A stretch of 64,000 nt of DNA from Gallionellaceae bacterium (GTDB taxonomy: Bacteria > Pseudomonadota > Gammaproteobacteria > Burkholderiales > Gallionellaceae): contig DAIDMQ010000035.1 in NCBI GenBank assembly GCA_027448945.1, positions 1 through 64,000 of the forward strand. The letters are read 5' to 3'. Shown here in pieces: positions 37,910-48,758 of this stretch. The stretch's first letter is position 1, and each line of letters begins with the position of its first letter. The notes under the pieces were generated by a model. That model saw nothing but the letters and a program-made list of their open reading frames with translations. It did no database searches and was not told the origin of the DNA. The position numbers and the translations under genes are program-made.

Positions 37910-39161
37910 AGAAGAATCCGTCGTGCTGTGCATCTGGAAGTAACTGACCCGCACTATGCTCCGGTTGCGTAAGCGCAACACGCTGAACGTCACGATGACC
38001 CGCCAAGAACTTAGTAACCACCTGTTCATTCTCTTGCTTGAATACCGAACATGTCGCATACAGCAATTTGCCATCCGGCTTGAGCAAGGGCCACAAGGCT
38101 TGCAGTATTTCCAACTGTTGCTGTGCAAAACTGTCTATGTCATCTCGCCTGCGCAACCATTTAATATCCGGATGCCTGCGCACGACACCAGATGCGGAGC
38201 ACGGCACATCCGCAAGGATGCGGTCGAACAGTTTTCCGTTCCACCAATCTTGCGGCTTCGCCGCATCACCCACTATTAGTTGCGCACGTAATTGCAGACG
38301 TGCCAGATTGTCTTCTACGCGTCGCAGTCGTTTTGCATCCTTATCGACTGCCACCATGTCCACATCGACAGCCTCCAACATATGTGCGGTTTTGCCGCCC
38401 GGGGCCGAACAAGCGTCAAGTACGCGCATCCCCCATTTCAAGTCGAGCAATTTGGCAGCGTATTGCGCACCCGCATCTTGGACAGATACCCAACCGTCTG
38501 CGAATCCCGGCAATCTGTCCACATTGACGGGCTTTTCCAACAACAGCGCATCCGGAGCGATACGTTCTGCCTTCATACCTTGTTCAGCCAGCAGTGCCTG
38601 ATACTCCAGCGTGGTACCGCAATGTTGGTTGACTCGCAAAGTCATAGGCGGATGTTGGTTGCCAACATCCAAGATTGTTGCGCCGACCTCTTGGCCATAT
38701 TGGGCATTCAGTTCGGTGATCCACCACAGTGGATGATTGAATCTCGCCTCACGCTTGGCGGCGACCTTGTCCAGCAACTCATTTTGTTGGCGCAGGAAGC
38801 TTCTCAGAATGGCGTTTACCAAGCCACCCACATGTGGCTGTATTGTTCGAGCGGCGCTTACTGCTTGATCGACTATCGTGTGCTGTGTCGCCTTGGTGTG
38901 TTGTAACTGGTACAACGTCACTAACAGCAGATAACCTATGTGTTGTTCTTCGAGGGGCTTGTGTAATAGCAAATCTAATATCGCTTTTAGCTGGCCATAG
39001 AATCGCAGCGTCCCATAACAAATATCTTGTATCGCGCCACGCTCAGACGCAGTCCAGGCAGGCTTTACATTCAATGCATTCTCAAGGACCTGGTTCAGGT
39101 TCTTGCCATTCATCATCACTTGGCTGATGACCTGACTGGAAGCGAGTTGTACTTTTTGCAT
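37884..39161 (-). CDS. rsmB: 16S rRNA (cytosine-967-C5) methyltransferase
   Basis: Methylates C967 of 16S rRNA using SAM. The 425 residues have an N-terminal NusB-like RNA-binding domain (residues 1-140, ALNVKPAWTASERGAIQDICYGTLR) and a Rossmann methyltransferase with LDACSAPGGKTAHMLE, DVPCSASGVVRRHPDIKW (first catalytic Cys) and LLYATCSVFKQENE (second catalytic Cys). It is one base after fmt in the def-fmt-rsmB order. Confidence 0.95.
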   Translation of the reverse strand: MQKVQLASSQVISQVMMNGKNLNQVLENALNVKPAWTASERGAIQDICYGTLRFYGQLKAILDLLLHKPLEEQHIGYLLLVTLYQLQHTKATQHTIVDQAVSAARTIQPHVGGLVNAILRSFLRQQNELLDKVAAKREARFNHPLWWITELNAQYGQEVGATILDVGNQHPPMTLRVNQHCGTTLEYQALLAEQGMKAERIAPDALLLEKPVNVDRLPGFADGWVSVQDAGAQYAAKLLDLKWGMRVLDACSAPGGKTAHMLEAVDVDMVAVDKDAKRLRRVEDNLARLQLRAQLIVGDAAKPQDWWNGKLFDRILADVPCSASGVVRRHPDIKWLRRRDDIDSFAQQQLEILQALWPLLKPDGKLLYATCSVFKQENEQVVTKFLAGHRDVQRVALTQPEHSAGQLLPDAQHDGFFYALLHKTA

Positions 39162-39162
39162 C

Positions 39163-40086
39163 TTAGTTCACCGACAACTCATCACCGATCTTGATCGGCA
39201 TGGCTTGTAAAAATTGCACCGCGGCCTGGGCTTTACCACCCGGTCTCTGTAAAACTTCCAATCGTATCGACTGCTGACCACAGGCGACGACTATACCGTG
39301 TTTATCCACTGACAAAACTTTACCCGGCGTCCCTTGTGCCGATTGCAGACTGGCTTGCCATACTTTTATCTGCGCATCCTGATAACTGAAGTTGGCCAGC
39401 GGAAAAGGATTGTATGCGCGTATGGTCCGCTCGATATTCTCGGCATCCAAATTCCAATCTATCGGCGCTTCACTTTTAAGCAGTTTGGCGGCATAGGTGG
39501 CGGCCTCATTATCCTGCGAGACGGGCGTTAATCCATCAGGCAACTGCCTCAAAACCTGCACAATTGCTTGTGCGCCCAACTCTGCCAGCTTGTCGTGCAG
39601 GGTATTTGCATTGTCACTTCCCAAAATAGGACACTCTACACACATAAGCATCGCACCAGTATCCAAGCCGACATCCATTTGCATGATGGTGATGCCAGTA
39701 GCGCTATCGCCAGCCTGTATTGCTCTTTGTATTGGGGCAGCACCGCGCCATCTAGGTAGCAAGGAGGCATGGATGTTTAAACAACCAAAACGTGGCATCT
39801 CTAGCACTGCTTTGGGTAAAATCAATCCATATGCCGCGACCACCATCACATCTGCAGCCAATTCGGCAATCATTTGTTGTGATTCTGGGGTTTTAAGACT
39901 TATGGGCTGCAACACCTTTATGCCATGTTGCATCGCGAGTTGTTTTACTGGACTGGCCATCAGCTGCATACCCCGCCCTGCCGGACGGTCAGGCTGAGTC
40001 AATACTGCGACTACTGTATGTTCTATTAGCAATCCAGCCAACGCTTCTGCTGCAAATTGTGGTGTACCTGCAAAGATAATTTTCAC
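39163..40086 (-). CDS. fmt: Methionyl-tRNA formyltransferase
   Basis: Formylates initiator Met-tRNA using 10-formyl-THF. The 307 residues show KIIFAGTPQFAAEALAGL, TQPDRPAGRGM, LPKAVLEMPRFGCLNIHASLLPRWRGAAPIQRAI (the SLLP catalytic loop with its Asn and His) and ITIMQMDVGLDTGAML. The C-terminal OB-like domain ends at about 300. Co-transcribed with def. Confidence 0.96.
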   Translation of the reverse strand: MKIIFAGTPQFAAEALAGLLIEHTVVAVLTQPDRPAGRGMQLMASPVKQLAMQHGIKVLQPISLKTPESQQMIAELAADVMVVAAYGLILPKAVLEMPRFGCLNIHASLLPRWRGAAPIQRAIQAGDSATGITIMQMDVGLDTGAMLMCVECPILGSDNANTLHDKLAELGAQAIVQVLRQLPDGLTPVSQDNEAATYAAKLLKSEAPIDWNLDAENIERTIRAYNPFPLANFSYQDAQIKVWQASLQSAQGTPGKVLSVDKHGIVVACGQQSIRLEVLQRPGGKAQAAVQFLQAMPIKIGDELSVN

Positions 40087-40099
40087 GCGTGTTTCCTGA

Positions 40100-40603
40100 T
40101 TATAAGGTTTCGCGTTGGCGTTTTTTTATTTTCGCCCGAATCCTGCTCTGTTTAAGTGATGATAAGTACTCAACAAATACCTTGCCCTTCAAATGATCCA
40201 TTTCATGTTGTATGCACACGGCTAGGAAACCATCAGCCTCCAACCTGAACGGTTTACCATTTTTATCTAGCGCCTCTACTATGATGCGTTCACAACGTTT
40301 TACAGTCTCATATACGCCGGGAACCGATAAACACCCTTCCTCGCATTCCTCTTCCCCGCTGCTCGATATGAGCTTGGGATTTATAAACACTTGCAGTTGG
40401 TTGTGTTCTTCAGAGATATCGGCGATGAAAATCTGTTCGTGAACATTCACTTGAGTGGCTGCCAAACCGACTCCAGGTGCGGCATACATGGTTTCAGCCA
40501 TGTCTTTGATCAAGCTGCGTGTCTTTTCAGTTACTTCAATGACAGGCTTGGCAATTTTATGCAATCGCTCATCAGGATAATGCAGGATATTTAATAGCGC
40601 CAT
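40100..40603 (-). CDS. def: Peptide deformylase
   Basis: Removes the formyl group from nascent proteins. The 167 residues carry the three family motifs [16 protein letters not shown] (metal Cys) and [12 protein letters not shown] (metal His pair and catalytic Glu). First gene of the def-fmt-rsmB-DUF4390-ntrY-ntrX unit, divergent from the LysM gene. Confidence 0.97.
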   Translation of the reverse strand: MALLNILHYPDERLHKIAKPVIEVTEKTRSLIKDMAETMYAAPGVGLAATQVNVHEQIFIADISEEHNQLQVFINPKLISSSGEEECEEGCLSVPGVYETVKRCERIIVEALDKNGKPFRLEADGFLAVCIQHEMDHLKGKVFVEYLSSLKQSRIRAKIKKRQRETL

Positions 40604-40702
40604 ACGAATTCCATAAATGCTTGCTAATTTAGATAACTAGATGCAGAATTTAAAGCAACACAGTAACTTCGTGTTCTTTTTTAGACTCTGTTGGAGTTTC
40701 TT

Positions 40703-41725
40703 ATGCGCAAGATTATATCGCTGATTTGTTTTTTACTCCCTGTCTTGGCTTATGCTGACGTCGTTCAGATTCGTCCAGATGCACCTGATCGTCATGTTGT
40801 TGTTAAGGGAGATACTCTTTGGGATATCTCTGCGATGTTCTTCAAAGACCCATGGAAATGGCCCAGCATTTGGAATCTCAATAAAGACACCATCAAGGAT
40901 CCTCATTGGATCTATCCAGGCGATGTGGTCGTGCTTGACCGTAGCACGGGCTCCCTTTCTGTCAATGGTAAAGGGCTAGCCACTAGTTCGGATACAACTG
41001 ATAAATATGAACCCCGCATACGTTATGGCTTGAGTCAGCATGATGCTATTGCTTCAATTCCTTACAAGGATATACAGGCTTTTATCAGTCAGCCCCTTGT
41101 TGTTGAAGAGGAAAGTTTGGCTACGGCTCCAAAGCTGATTGCGTTGCAAGAAGGTCGCGTCATACTCGGTGATAATCAAATTGGCTATGTTAGCAATCTC
41201 CCTGCAGACAAAGGTACTAAGTTTCAAGCGTTTCGACCCGGCAAATTGTTTGTAGATCCTGAAACTGATGAAGTCTTGGGACGTGAAGCAATTTATCTGG
41301 GGGATGTCGAAGCCACTAAATTTGGCGAAGTAAGCACAGTGATGGCTACTAAAACTAAGCTTGAAATCAATCGTGGTGATCGGCTAACTCTAACTTCTGT
41401 CGCATCCTCTGACAGCCTCATCCCACATGTTCCTTCGAACAATATCAAAGCTCAAATTCTTTCTGTTTATGGCGGCGTTTCTCAGGCCGGTCAAAATACC
41501 GTTGTAACCATCAACAAAGGAACACGTGAAGGTTTAGAGGTGGGTAATGTGCTTGCCCTCTACAGCAAGGGAATCAATACCAAATTTGAAGGTGAGACCT
41601 ACACACTTCCGAATGAACGTTATGGTCTTATGATTGTATTCCGAGTATTTAACAAGGTTTCGTACGGCTTGGTCATGCAAACCAAGCTGCCTGTTCAGCT
41701 ATTGGATGTTGCACAAACGCCCTAG
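40703..41725 (+). CDS. LysM-domain secreted protein
   Basis: ATG 40703 has GGAG upstream and gives 340 residues with a signal peptide (MRKIISLICFLLPVLAYA). A LysM domain follows (HVVVKGDTLWDISAMFFKDPWKWPSIWNLN), which binds peptidoglycan. The remaining 270 residues are beta-rich with no recognised catalytic residues. Proteins of this type are commonly found upstream of dprA in betaproteobacteria. It is likely a periplasmic cell-wall protein of unknown role. It is followed 9 bases later by dprA. Confidence 0.88.
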   Translation: MRKIISLICFLLPVLAYADVVQIRPDAPDRHVVVKGDTLWDISAMFFKDPWKWPSIWNLNKDTIKDPHWIYPGDVVVLDRSTGSLSVNGKGLATSSDTTDKYEPRIRYGLSQHDAIASIPYKDIQAFISQPLVVEEESLATAPKLIALQEGRVILGDNQIGYVSNLPADKGTKFQAFRPGKLFVDPETDEVLGREAIYLGDVEATKFGEVSTVMATKTKLEINRGDRLTLTSVASSDSLIPHVPSNNIKAQILSVYGGVSQAGQNTVVTINKGTREGLEVGNVLALYSKGINTKFEGETYTLPNERYGLMIVFRVFNKVSYGLVMQTKLPVQLLDVAQTP

Positions 41726-41734
41726 TTACCCGAA

Positions 41735-42865
41735 ATGAACAGGCAAAATTCAGATAGCACCGAAAACATCGACCGCAAGGTCGATGTTTTCATTGATGCT
41801 TCACTAAAGTCCTGGCTTTCCCTCACTTTGATACGCGGCTTGGGTAACGAATCACTACGCACCCTGCTAAGAGAGTTCGGCTCGCCAGAAGCTGTCCTGT
41901 CTGCTTCTGCTTCATCACTTTCGCTTTACGTTAAACCTGAGCTTGCCCGTGCCATCCTATCTGGTGCTGATGAAGCACAGCTCACTGCTACATTTCAGTG
42001 GCTGGCAGATACTAACAATGCCATCGTTACTTTGGCAGATTCCGACTATCCTCAAGCCTTGTTGAATATTGCTGATCCCCCAGTGTTGCTTTATATCAAA
42101 GGGGATAGGCGTTTGTTAAATCACGCAACGATATCTATCGTTGGTAGCCGTCATGCCACGCATCAAGGTATTAATAATGCAGAGTCCTTTGCTGAATCAC
42201 TTAGCAACTCGGGCTTTAGTATCATCAGTGGGCTGGCTCACGGCATTGATGCCGCCGCACATCGCGGTGGCTTAAAGGGTAAAGGCAGAAGTATCGCGGT
42301 TGTAGGTACAGGTTTGGATAAAGTATATCCAGCGGCCAATCACGACCTTGCCCATGATATGGCAAAACAGGGACTCATTATTTCTGAATTCCCCATCGGT
42401 ACTCCGCCCTTAGCCGCTAACTTCCCGCGTAGAAATCGTTTGATCAGCGGCATGGGTATGGGTTGCTTAGTAGTCGAAGCTTCTTTGAAGAGCGGATCAC
42501 TTATTACTGCTAGACTCGCTATGGAGCAGGGTCGGGATGTGTTTGCTATTCCTGGTTCCATACATTCGCCACAGAGCAAAGGCTGTCATGCCTTAATCAA
42601 ACAGGGCGCAAAACTTGTTGAAGCTGCTCAAGATGTATTGGAAGAACTGGGTTCAGTCATTGTCAGTTCTAGCATCGTTCCAGACGATACATGTATTGAC
42701 TCCGAATTATTTCAATTCATGGGCGATGAAGCAGTTGATTTAGACACTTTGCAGTCTCGCAGTGGCTTGACGGTCAGCGAGCTATCCGCCATGCTACTCT
42801 CGCTTGAACTTGATGGTCTAGTCTGTACTCTACCTGGCGGTTTATTCCAACGAATTTATAAGTAA
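41735..42865 (+). CDS. dprA: DNA-processing protein DprA
   Basis: Loads RecA on incoming single-stranded DNA in natural transformation. The 376 residues have an N-terminal SAM-like region (LSLTLIRGLGNESLRTLLREFG), the Rossmann core ISIVGSRHATHQGINNAESF, ISGLAHGIDAAAHRGGL, AVVGTGLDKVYPAANHDLA, FPRRNRLISGMG and EQGRDVFAIPGSI, and a C-terminal winged helix (residues 320-376). The first 20 codons form a perfect 13-bp hairpin. ATG 41735 has only a weak ribosome site; no other good start was seen downstream. Confidence 0.93.
   Translation: MNRQNSDSTENIDRKVDVFIDASLKSWLSLTLIRGLGNESLRTLLREFGSPEAVLSASASSLSLYVKPELARAILSGADEAQLTATFQWLADTNNAIVTLADSDYPQALLNIADPPVLLYIKGDRRLLNHATISIVGSRHATHQGINNAESFAESLSNSGFSIISGLAHGIDAAAHRGGLKGKGRSIAVVGTGLDKVYPAANHDLAHDMAKQGLIISEFPIGTPPLAANFPRRNRLISGMGMGCLVVEASLKSGSLITARLAMEQGRDVFAIPGSIHSPQSKGCHALIKQGAKLVEAAQDVLEELGSVIVSSSIVPDDTCIDSELFQFMGDEAVDLDTLQSRSGLTVSELSAMLLSLELDGLVCTLPGGLFQRIYK
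41762..41791 (+). other. Perfect hairpin with GCAA tetraloop at the start of dprA
   Basis: GAAAACATCGACC (41762-41774) and GGTCGATGTTTTC (41779-41791) flank a GCAA (GNRA-type) loop. It lies in codons 10-19 of dprA, 37 bases after the LysM gene stop. The 3' arm ends in TTTTC, terminator-like, so it may attenuate transcription into dprA or control its translation. Confidence 0.75.
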
Positions 42866-42875
42866 GACCCTTAAC

Positions 42876-43331
42876 ATGTTTGAAATCCTAATGTACCTTT
42901 TTGAAAGTTATTTCGATGCTGGTAGCTATCCTGAAGCGGATAAGTTGACCCGTAAACTTACTGCTGCGGGTTTTGAAGATGAGGAAATCTCTGAAGCCCT
43001 CACTTGGCTATCCGCTTTACAGCATCAAGATCTGGATGGTTATCCAGGTACGATAGAGCACTCAGGCATACGTCATTTTGCTGCTTTAGAGCTCGATGCC
43101 ATCAGTATTGAAGCGCGTGATTTTCTTTTTTTGACTCATGCCCAGGGTTTGATTACGACTGTTGAACGGGAAATGATAATTGACCGTGCTGTTGCGCTTC
43201 AACAGAAGAATCTGGGATTAGATAAACTCAAACTGATCATGCTCATGGTATTGTGGAACCGTCACAAAGATCTGGATGCGCTCCTCATTGAGGAATTGCT
43301 CACCCCCTTGCATACCAAGCAACTACATTAA
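42876..43331 (+). CDS. smg: Smg protein (DUF494)
   Basis: A 151-residue member of the Smg/DUF494 family, commonly found between dprA and topA. It starts MFEILMYLFESYFDAG and includes LTAAGFEDEEISEALTWL and YPGTIEHSGIRHFAALEL. It is acidic and soluble. The molecular function is not known. It sits in a tight operon, 10 bases after dprA and 9 before topA. Confidence 0.92.
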   Translation: MFEILMYLFESYFDAGSYPEADKLTRKLTAAGFEDEEISEALTWLSALQHQDLDGYPGTIEHSGIRHFAALELDAISIEARDFLFLTHAQGLITTVEREMIIDRAVALQQKNLGLDKLKLIMLMVLWNRHKDLDALLIEELLTPLHTKQLH

Positions 43332-43340
43332 TCGGCACTC

Positions 43341-45917
43341 ATGGCAACTAATTTACTGATCGTCGAATCACCGGCAAAGGCTAAGACTCTCAAAAAGTAT
43401 CTGGGTAAGGACTTTGATGTTCTTGCTTCTTATGGCCACGTCCGTGACCTAGTACCTAAATCCGGCGCTGTTGACACCGACAACGGTTATGTCATGAATT
43501 ACGAGACCATCGCTCGTAATAGTAAACATGTTGATGCCATTGCAAAGGCTGCCGCATTAGCGGACAACATCCTGCTCGCACCCGATCCGGATCGCGAAGG
43601 TGAAGCTATCGCTTGGCATATTTCCGAGCTACTCAAAGCTAAGCGTGGTATGAAGGGCAAGAATATGAAGCGTGTGGTCTTCTATGAGATCACGCAGTCT
43701 GCGGTACAAGAAGCGGTTGCTCACCCACGCGAAATCTCTATGCCGCTAGTGAATGCTCAGCAAGCCAGACGTGCCCTGGATTACTTGGTTGGTTTCAATC
43801 TTTCGCCCTTGTTATGGCGCAAGATACGTCCGGGATTGTCTGCCGGTCGTGTACAAAGTCCTGCTCTGCGTATGATCGTTGAACGTGAATTGGAAATTGA
43901 GGCATTCAAAACTCAAGAATATTGGTCCGTACACTTAGACAGTCAAAAGAACCATATCCCTTTCAAGGCCAAATTATTCCAGTATCAAGGGAAGAAACTC
44001 GATCAACTTAGCATTGGTAGCCAATCAGAGTATGAAACTATTCATGCCAAGTTAAACGATGCCAAGCTGCCTCCCAAGGTCGTTCGTATTGAGAAGAAGG
44101 CTAAGCAACGTTACGCGGCGGCCCCCTTCACTACGTCTACGCTACAACAGGAAGCTGTACGTAAGCTAGGCATGACTTCTGATCGCACCATGCGTACAGC
44201 TCAATCGCTTTATGAAGGTGTGGACATCGGAGGTCAATCCATAGGTCTGATCTCCTACATGCGTACTGACTCTGTTTCTCTTGCTAAAGAAGCCATTGAA
44301 GAGATTCGTGCCTATATCTCCGATAATTTTTCTAGTGAATATTTGCCCAGCAAGCAACCTGTATACAAGAGTAAAACTAAAAATGCGCAGGAATCGCATG
44401 AAGCTATAAGACCTACCTCTATACTCAGGACACCTGATTCGATCAGAGATTTTTTAACTGCCGATCAGGCTCGCCTTTATGAAATGATTTGGAAGCGAAC
44501 ACTTGCTTGTCAGATGTCGCCCGCCAGGTTTGATACAGTCAGTGCAGATATACGTTTGGGCGGAGATGACACCTTGTTCCGGGCCAACGGTCAAACCTTG
44601 GTTTTCCCGGGCTTCATCGGTGTATACATGGAAGATATCGATGATGCTGAAGAAGAGGATAACGCCAAGCTGCCTCCACTTGTCGAAGGCGATGTTTTAC
44701 AGATCGACAAACTCTACGGTGAACAGCATTTTACTCTGCCGCCACCACGATTTTCTGAAGCGAGTTTGGTTAAGTCATTGGAAGAGTATGGTATAGGTCG
44801 CCCTTCAACTTACGCCACTATTATCTCTACGCTGCAAGCTCGAGAGTACGCGATACTCGATAAAAAGCGCTTCGTTCCTACCGATGTGGGTCGTGTAGTG
44901 ACGCGCTTCCTCACGGATCACTTTACACGTTATGTTGACTATGATTTCACGGCTAATCTTGAAGATGAGCTAGATGAAGTCTCTGAAGGTAAGCGTGACT
45001 GGATACCCGTGCTTGATTCATTCTGGAAAGGGTTTGACGCCCTTATTAAGGAGAAGACCAACATAGATAGGCCTGTCGAACTGTTGGATGAAGCTTGTCC
45101 CGAGTGCGGTAAACCTTTGGCCAAAAAGCTTAGTCGTTATGGTAGCTTTATCAGTTGTACCGACTATCCAACTTGCAAATACAAACGCAGCCTGAGCGGT
45201 GAAACTGCTGATGATCTATCTGCCCGTGTCGAGTTAGGTTTACATCCTGAAACTCAGCAAGCAATATTGTTACTTAAAGGCCCCTACGGTCACTATGTAC
45301 AATTGGGTGAAGTAATAGAAGGCGAGAAGGCAAAGCCCAAGCGTGTCTCCTGGCCAAAAGAAATGGCCATGGATCAAGCAGACTTGGCCAGTGCACTTAA
45401 ACTTTTATCTTTGCCTAAGGACTTGGGTTTACATCCTGAAACCAATAAAAAGGTGATCGTTAATATCGGTCGATTCGGCCCTTATATCGGCCACGATGGT
45501 AAATTCAAATCTATACCGCGCACTGATAGTATCTTTGATGTAACTTTAGCCCGTGCTGTAGAGCTCCTTGCCCAAGCTAAAGATAACAACACCGTCCTAC
45601 GTGTACTGGGTGATCATCCTGAGGATAAAGCTAGCGTGGAGGTATGTAGTGGTCGGTATGGGCCTTATGCACGTCATGGGAAGATCAACGCCACATTGCC
45701 TAAGGACATCTCACCTGATGACATCACTTTGGAACAGGCGCTTGAACTAATCGCAGCTAAGGCAGCTAAGTTGCCTGCTAGCAAAACCAAGGCTATTAAG
45801 AAGACGGCTGCGCCGAAGAAAGTTGCAAAGGTTGCTAAACCAACAACCAAGAAACCCGCACTTAAAAAAGTTGCAGCCAAGGCTAAAGTCGTCGCTAAAA
45901 AGATCAGCAAAAAATAG
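43341..45917 (+). CDS. topA: DNA topoisomerase I
   Basis: Type IA topoisomerase that relaxes negative supercoils. The 858 residues start with the Toprim domain (LLIVESPAKAKTLKKYLG; DPDREGEAIAWH). The active-site Tyr306 lies in SYMRTDSVSL. One four-Cys zinc ribbon is present (CPECGKPLAKK, then CTDYPTCKYK), followed by three repeat-like C-terminal domains with GPYGHYVQLG, GRFGPYIGHDGK and GRYGPYARHGK. A Lys/Ala-rich tail (about residues 815-858) is typical of the nonspecific DNA-binding ends seen in GC-rich or beta species. Last gene of the LysM-dprA-smg-topA unit. Confidence 0.97.
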   Translation: MATNLLIVESPAKAKTLKKYLGKDFDVLASYGHVRDLVPKSGAVDTDNGYVMNYETIARNSKHVDAIAKAAALADNILLAPDPDREGEAIAWHISELLKAKRGMKGKNMKRVVFYEITQSAVQEAVAHPREISMPLVNAQQARRALDYLVGFNLSPLLWRKIRPGLSAGRVQSPALRMIVERELEIEAFKTQEYWSVHLDSQKNHIPFKAKLFQYQGKKLDQLSIGSQSEYETIHAKLNDAKLPPKVVRIEKKAKQRYAAAPFTTSTLQQEAVRKLGMTSDRTMRTAQSLYEGVDIGGQSIGLISYMRTDSVSLAKEAIEEIRAYISDNFSSEYLPSKQPVYKSKTKNAQESHEAIRPTSILRTPDSIRDFLTADQARLYEMIWKRTLACQMSPARFDTVSADIRLGGDDTLFRANGQTLVFPGFIGVYMEDIDDAEEEDNAKLPPLVEGDVLQIDKLYGEQHFTLPPPRFSEASLVKSLEEYGIGRPSTYATIISTLQAREYAILDKKRFVPTDVGRVVTRFLTDHFTRYVDYDFTANLEDELDEVSEGKRDWIPVLDSFWKGFDALIKEKTNIDRPVELLDEACPECGKPLAKKLSRYGSFISCTDYPTCKYKRSLSGETADDLSARVELGLHPETQQAILLLKGPYGHYVQLGEVIEGEKAKPKRVSWPKEMAMDQADLASALKLLSLPKDLGLHPETNKKVIVNIGRFGPYIGHDGKFKSIPRTDSIFDVTLARAVELLAQAKDNNTVLRVLGDHPEDKASVEVCSGRYGPYARHGKINATLPKDISPDDITLEQALELIAAKAAKLPASKTKAIKKTAAPKKVAKVAKPTTKKPALKKVAAKAKVVAKKISKK

Positions 45918-45937
45918 TTGATGTAATTATTTTCAGC

Positions 45938-45972
45938 AAGAAAAAAGGCAGCCTAGGCTGCCTTTTTTCTTG
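45938..45972. terminator. Bidirectional terminator between topA and atpC
   Basis: A palindrome AAGAAAAAAGGCAGC..GCTGCCTTTTTTCTT (45938-45972) with a CTAG loop. It has T runs in both directions and lies between the two convergent units. Confidence 0.88.
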
Positions 45973-45984
45973 GGTCACTATTAA

Positions 45985-46413
45985 TTAGTGGCCTGTATGC
46001 TTACGCAGTTGCTTGATGGCTGCCAACTGTGCAATCGCTTCAGCCAATTCAGCCTGTGCTTGTGCGTAGTCGATATCCGAAGTGCGATTACGCATCGCTT
46101 CTTCTGCATCTTGCTTAGCCTTCAATGAACGTGCTTCATCAAGATCGGCACCACGGGTAGCAGTGTCAGCCAAGATTGTTACCACGTTCGGTTGTACCTC
46201 AAGCATTCCACCTGAAACATAGATCAGTTCTTCTTGCACCTGATCTGGCAGTTTCAAACGAACTGAACCAGGTTTAATGCGGGTCAGCAATGCGGCGTGG
46301 CGTGGATAGATACCCAACTCACCAGCTTCACCAGGAACAATGACCAGTTCCGCGAGGCCAGAGAATATCGAAGCTTCAGCGCTTACGATGTCTACATGAA
46401 CAGTCATTGCCAT
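45985..46413 (-). CDS. atpC: ATP synthase epsilon subunit
   Basis: Central-stalk subunit of F1. The 142 residues have the beta-sandwich ([45 protein letters not shown]) and a C-terminal helical hairpin (RADLDEARS onward, residues 85-138). A GAGGG ribosome site is best spaced for ATG 46413; a second ATG lies 6 bases on. Last gene of the atp operon. Confidence 0.95.
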   Translation of the reverse strand: MAMTVHVDIVSAEASIFSGLAELVIVPGEAGELGIYPRHAALLTRIKPGSVRLKLPDQVQEELIYVSGGMLEVQPNVVTILADTATRGADLDEARSLKAKQDAEEAMRNRTSDIDYAQAQAELAEAIAQLAAIKQLRKHTGH

Positions 46414-46426
46414 GATTTCCCTCTAC

Positions 46427-47842
<1,416 letters not shown>

Positions 47843-47878
47843 CTAAATTAATTCTGTTAATTAATCGTATGTACGTCG

Positions 47879-48745
47879 TTAACCGACCGCTGCTGCACCG
47901 CTACAGATTTCCGAAATTTCACGGGTAATCGCGGCTTGACGTGCTTTGTTGTAAACCAATTTCAGGTCTGCAATGACGCTCTTCGCATTATCCGAAGCAG
48001 CCTTCATCGCCACCATACGAGAACTTTGCTCTGAAGCCATGTTCTCGACCACACCTTGGTATACCAACGATTCGATGTAACGCAACAATAATTCGTCAAT
48101 TACCAGCTTGGCATCAGGTTCGTAGATGTAATCCCAGCTGCCTTGAGCTTCGCCCAGCTTCTCATCTGTGAGAGGCAACAACTGTTCCATACATGGTTCT
48201 TGCTTCATGGTGTTGACAAAGTGGTTATAGCTGATGTGTATCGCATCGATCTCGCCCGAGACATATGCATCCAACATCACCTTGACCGCACCTATCAAAC
48301 TTTCAACGTGGGGCACGTCTCCCAAACCAACGATGTGTGACTTCACTTCAGCACCCACACGGTTCATGAAACCAAAACCTTTGTTACCAATGGCACTAAC
48401 CGCTACTGCTTTGCCTTCAGCTTCCCATTGTTTCATCTGGTTAATCGCCAGACGCAGAACATTGGTGTTCAAGCCACCACACAGACCTTTGTCTGAAGTG
48501 ATGATAATCACGCCTACCTTCTTAATGCCTTCACGCTTAATCAGGAATGGATGCTTGTATTCCGGATTAGCACGGGACAAATGGGCTGCAACGGCACGAA
48601 TCTTTTCCGCATAGGGACGAGCTGCACGCATACGTTCCTGCGCTTTACGCATCTTGGCTGCGGCGACCATTTCCATGGCGCGCGTGATCTTACGTGTATT
48701 TTCTACACTCTTGATCTTTGCGCGTATCTCTTTACTGCCAGCCAT
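47879..48745 (-). CDS. atpG: ATP synthase gamma subunit
   Basis: Rotor shaft of F1. The 288 residues start [32 protein letters not shown], have [12 protein letters not shown] in the middle, and end with the coiled coil [44 protein letters not shown]. Fully standard. Confidence 0.97.
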   Translation of the reverse strand: MAGSKEIRAKIKSVENTRKITRAMEMVAAAKMRKAQERMRAARPYAEKIRAVAAHLSRANPEYKHPFLIKREGIKKVGVIIITSDKGLCGGLNTNVLRLAINQMKQWEAEGKAVAVSAIGNKGFGFMNRVGAEVKSHIVGLGDVPHVESLIGAVKVMLDAYVSGEIDAIHISYNHFVNTMKQEPCMEQLLPLTDEKLGEAQGSWDYIYEPDAKLVIDELLLRYIESLVYQGVVENMASEQSSRMVAMKAASDNAKSVIADLKLVYNKARQAAITREISEICSGAAAVG

Positions 48746-48758
48746 GTGTCACCTCGAC

